DNA of 7,177 nt, taken from the NCBI GenBank assembly GCA_031288855.1, contig JAITQQ010000118.1, positions 1-7,177 on the forward strand, written 5' to 3'. Each line of letters opens with the position of its first letter. The first letter of the stretch is position 1. Source of the DNA: Prevotellaceae bacterium. GTDB lineage: Bacteria > Bacteroidota > Bacteroidia > Bacteroidales > UBA932. Position numbers and translations under genes: made by a program. The notes below the pieces were generated by a model that saw only the letters and a program-made list of their open reading frames with translations, did no database searches and had not been told where the DNA came from. Positions 6,714 through 7,177 of the stretch are shown here, one piece after another.

Positions 6714-6744
6714 TTTGGAGTTTTAAAAATTATGTGTATATTTG
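6714..6744 (+). promoter_or_regulatory. Consensus promoter for the 6S-like RNA
   Basis: TTTG at 6714-6717 and TATATTTG at 6737-6744 are separated by 19 nt, an exact match to both halves of the Bacteroidota housekeeping promoter. Transcription should begin near 6750. No protein-coding frame follows; instead a strongly structured segment does, so this is probably the promoter of a stand-alone RNA gene. It is the best promoter match in the window. Confidence 0.75.
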
Positions 6745-6750
6745 CCGCGT

Positions 6751-6983
6751 GAGATGTTACTCCGTTCTTTCTAATTACTTGTTGGCGTTGGCTTTTAGTA
6801 CTCTAGCATGGAGACTTGCAAATTTCTGAATAATCTGATAGAGGAATAAAGTTAGCGCCCACGTTTTCTTTTTTTTAATCCAATTGTTATTGTAAGAGAC
6901 AAGTGTGGGCCTAATTTATTTATCAGATTGGTTTGCAAGACCTCCATGTGAATAAATTATCTACGGGCTCGCGCTACTTTATT
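6751..6983 (+). ncRNA. Structured RNA, probable 6S RNA (Bacteroidales type)
   Basis: I folded this by eye into one long interrupted hairpin. From outside in, the pairs are: 6781-6798 with 6961-6977 (closing stem with several G-U pairs and mismatches); CATGGAG 6807-6813 with CTCCATG 6942-6948; CTTGCAAA 6815-6822 with TTTGCAAG 6932-6939; TCTGATA 6834-6840 with TATCAGA 6921-6927; AATAAA 6845-6850 with 6915-6920; TTAG 6852-6855 with CTAA 6911-6914; GCCCAC 6857-6862 with GTGGGC 6905-6910. Internal loops lie at 6799-6806/6949-6960 and 6823-6833/6928-6931. The rod from closing stem to closing stem is 197 nt, the usual 6S size, and its long rod with bubbles resembles the open-promoter mimic by which 6S RNA binds RNA polymerase. 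TTTATT after the closing stem could end transcription. The promoter implies about 30 extra nt at the 5' end, possibly trimmed. The fold is seen; identity as 6S is inferred. tmRNA, RNase P RNA and SRP RNA fit poorly. Confidence 0.65.
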
Positions 6984-7065
6984 GAGTTAAGAGTTAAGAA
7001 CTAAGAGAATTAGTTATGAGTTATGAGTTTCTTAGTCACTTAGTCACCTAATCTCTTAATCACTC
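6984..7065 (+). repeat. Degenerate heptad/octad repeat tract with inverted halves
   Basis: Begins with the same 24 bp as the array after pdxJ (6984-7007 equals 3120-3143), in 7-nt units GAGTTAA, GAGTTAA, GAACTAA. It continues as AGTTATG twice (7012-7025), then CTTAGTCA twice (7031-7046), then CTAATCTCTTAATCACTC. The right part resembles the left in reverse: TAAGAGAATTAG at 7002-7013 can pair with CTAATCTCTTA at 7048-7058 with one bulged A. It starts directly after the 6S-like RNA, so the hairpin might also help end that transcript. Confidence 0.75.
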
Positions 7066-7068
7066 TTT

Positions 7069-7078
7069 GTGTGTGTGT
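7069..7078. repeat. Short GT dinucleotide run
   Basis: Five GT units in a row within low-complexity intergenic DNA. No function can be read from it; it could vary in length by slippage. Confidence 0.6.
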
Positions 7079-7132
7079 TGCAATGTGTTTTTGCGATGTA
7101 GAGTTTTATTGTATATATAAAATATAAATTTA
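7079..7132. other. AT-rich intergenic stretch without recognisable features
   Basis: Part of the gene-free region 6704-7177. I see no open frame, no TAnnTTTG box with correctly spaced TTTG, and no strong hairpin here. It is AT-rich, including a TATATATAAAATATAAA run. Confidence 0.5.
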
Positions 7133-7160
7133 ATGTATGAAGGATGATGTATGATGTATT
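7133..7160. repeat. Two imperfect 14-nt tandem units (ATGTATGA-type)
   Basis: ATGTATGAAGGATG at 7133-7146 is followed by ATGTATGATGTATT at 7147-7160. The 14-nt period equals two heptads, the same period as the arrays at 3120 and 6984, although the sequence differs. It abuts the inverted heptad copy at 7161. Confidence 0.5.
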
Positions 7161-7177
7161 TTAACTCTTAGTTCTTA
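7161..7177 (-). repeat. Inverted copy of the heptad repeat, cut by window edge
   Basis: TTAACTCTTAGTTCTTA is the exact reverse complement of 3131-3147. In the minus direction it reads as GAACTAA then GAGTTAA units. It lies about 160 bp from the direct copy at 6984, so the two bracket 7008-7160. It probably continues beyond the window. Confidence 0.8.

Noticed and set aside
6751..6983. RNase P RNA, tmRNA or SRP RNA instead of 6S RNA
   Set aside because: Too short for RNase P RNA or tmRNA and no tRNA-like end with CCA; GAGGAATAAAGT at 6841-6852 only loosely recalls an RNase P core motif. The rod is longer than bacterial small SRP RNA and lacks its GNRA-capped asymmetric loop.
6984..7177. CRISPR array
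   Set aside because: Units are 7-14 nt, contiguous and without unique spacers, so this is a tandem low-complexity repeat.

Overview
The window looks like a chromosomal housekeeping segment of a member of the Bacteroidota, most likely order Bacteroidales. Three things point there. The gene order nadK - DUF6089-type outer-membrane protein - uppS, with pdxJ divergent from nadK, is a familiar Bacteroidales arrangement. Intergenic promoters match the Bacteroidota sigma factor consensus (TTTG/TTG, about 19-20 nt, TAnnTTTG). There are no obvious Shine-Dalgarno sequences. A futalosine hydrolase gene suggests menaquinone is made by the futalosine route, which argues against the classical Men-pathway Bacteroides.

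Layout. Positions 1-2307 hold a leftward operon: nadK, a DUF6089-like beta-barrel protein and uppS, which is cut by the window edge. The last two overlap by 8 nt. Positions 2418-4216 hold a rightward pair, pdxJ and a secreted DUF4831-like protein, joined by a heptanucleotide repeat array that carries the pdxJ stop codon and reaches the next start codon. Positions 4199-5334 hold a leftward pair of exported thioredoxin-fold paralogues; the first overlaps the DUF4831 gene tail to tail by 18 nt. Leftward folE (5407-6003) and rightward mqnB (6062-6703) diverge across a 58-nt gap containing a perfect 12-bp palindrome.

The last 474 nt (6704-7177) have no credible protein gene. They contain a consensus Bacteroidota promoter and a roughly 200-nt RNA with a long, bulged rod-like fold resembling 6S RNA. 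These are followed by a low-complexity tract built from the same heptanucleotide repeat family seen after pdxJ, with an inverted copy at the right edge.

Functionally the genes cover cofactor supply (NADP, pyridoxal phosphate, tetrahydrofolate or pterin, menaquinone), undecaprenyl phosphate for the cell wall, and envelope proteins. I do not see a defence system, mobile element or other accessory system. The most interesting items are the structured RNA and the heptad repeats.
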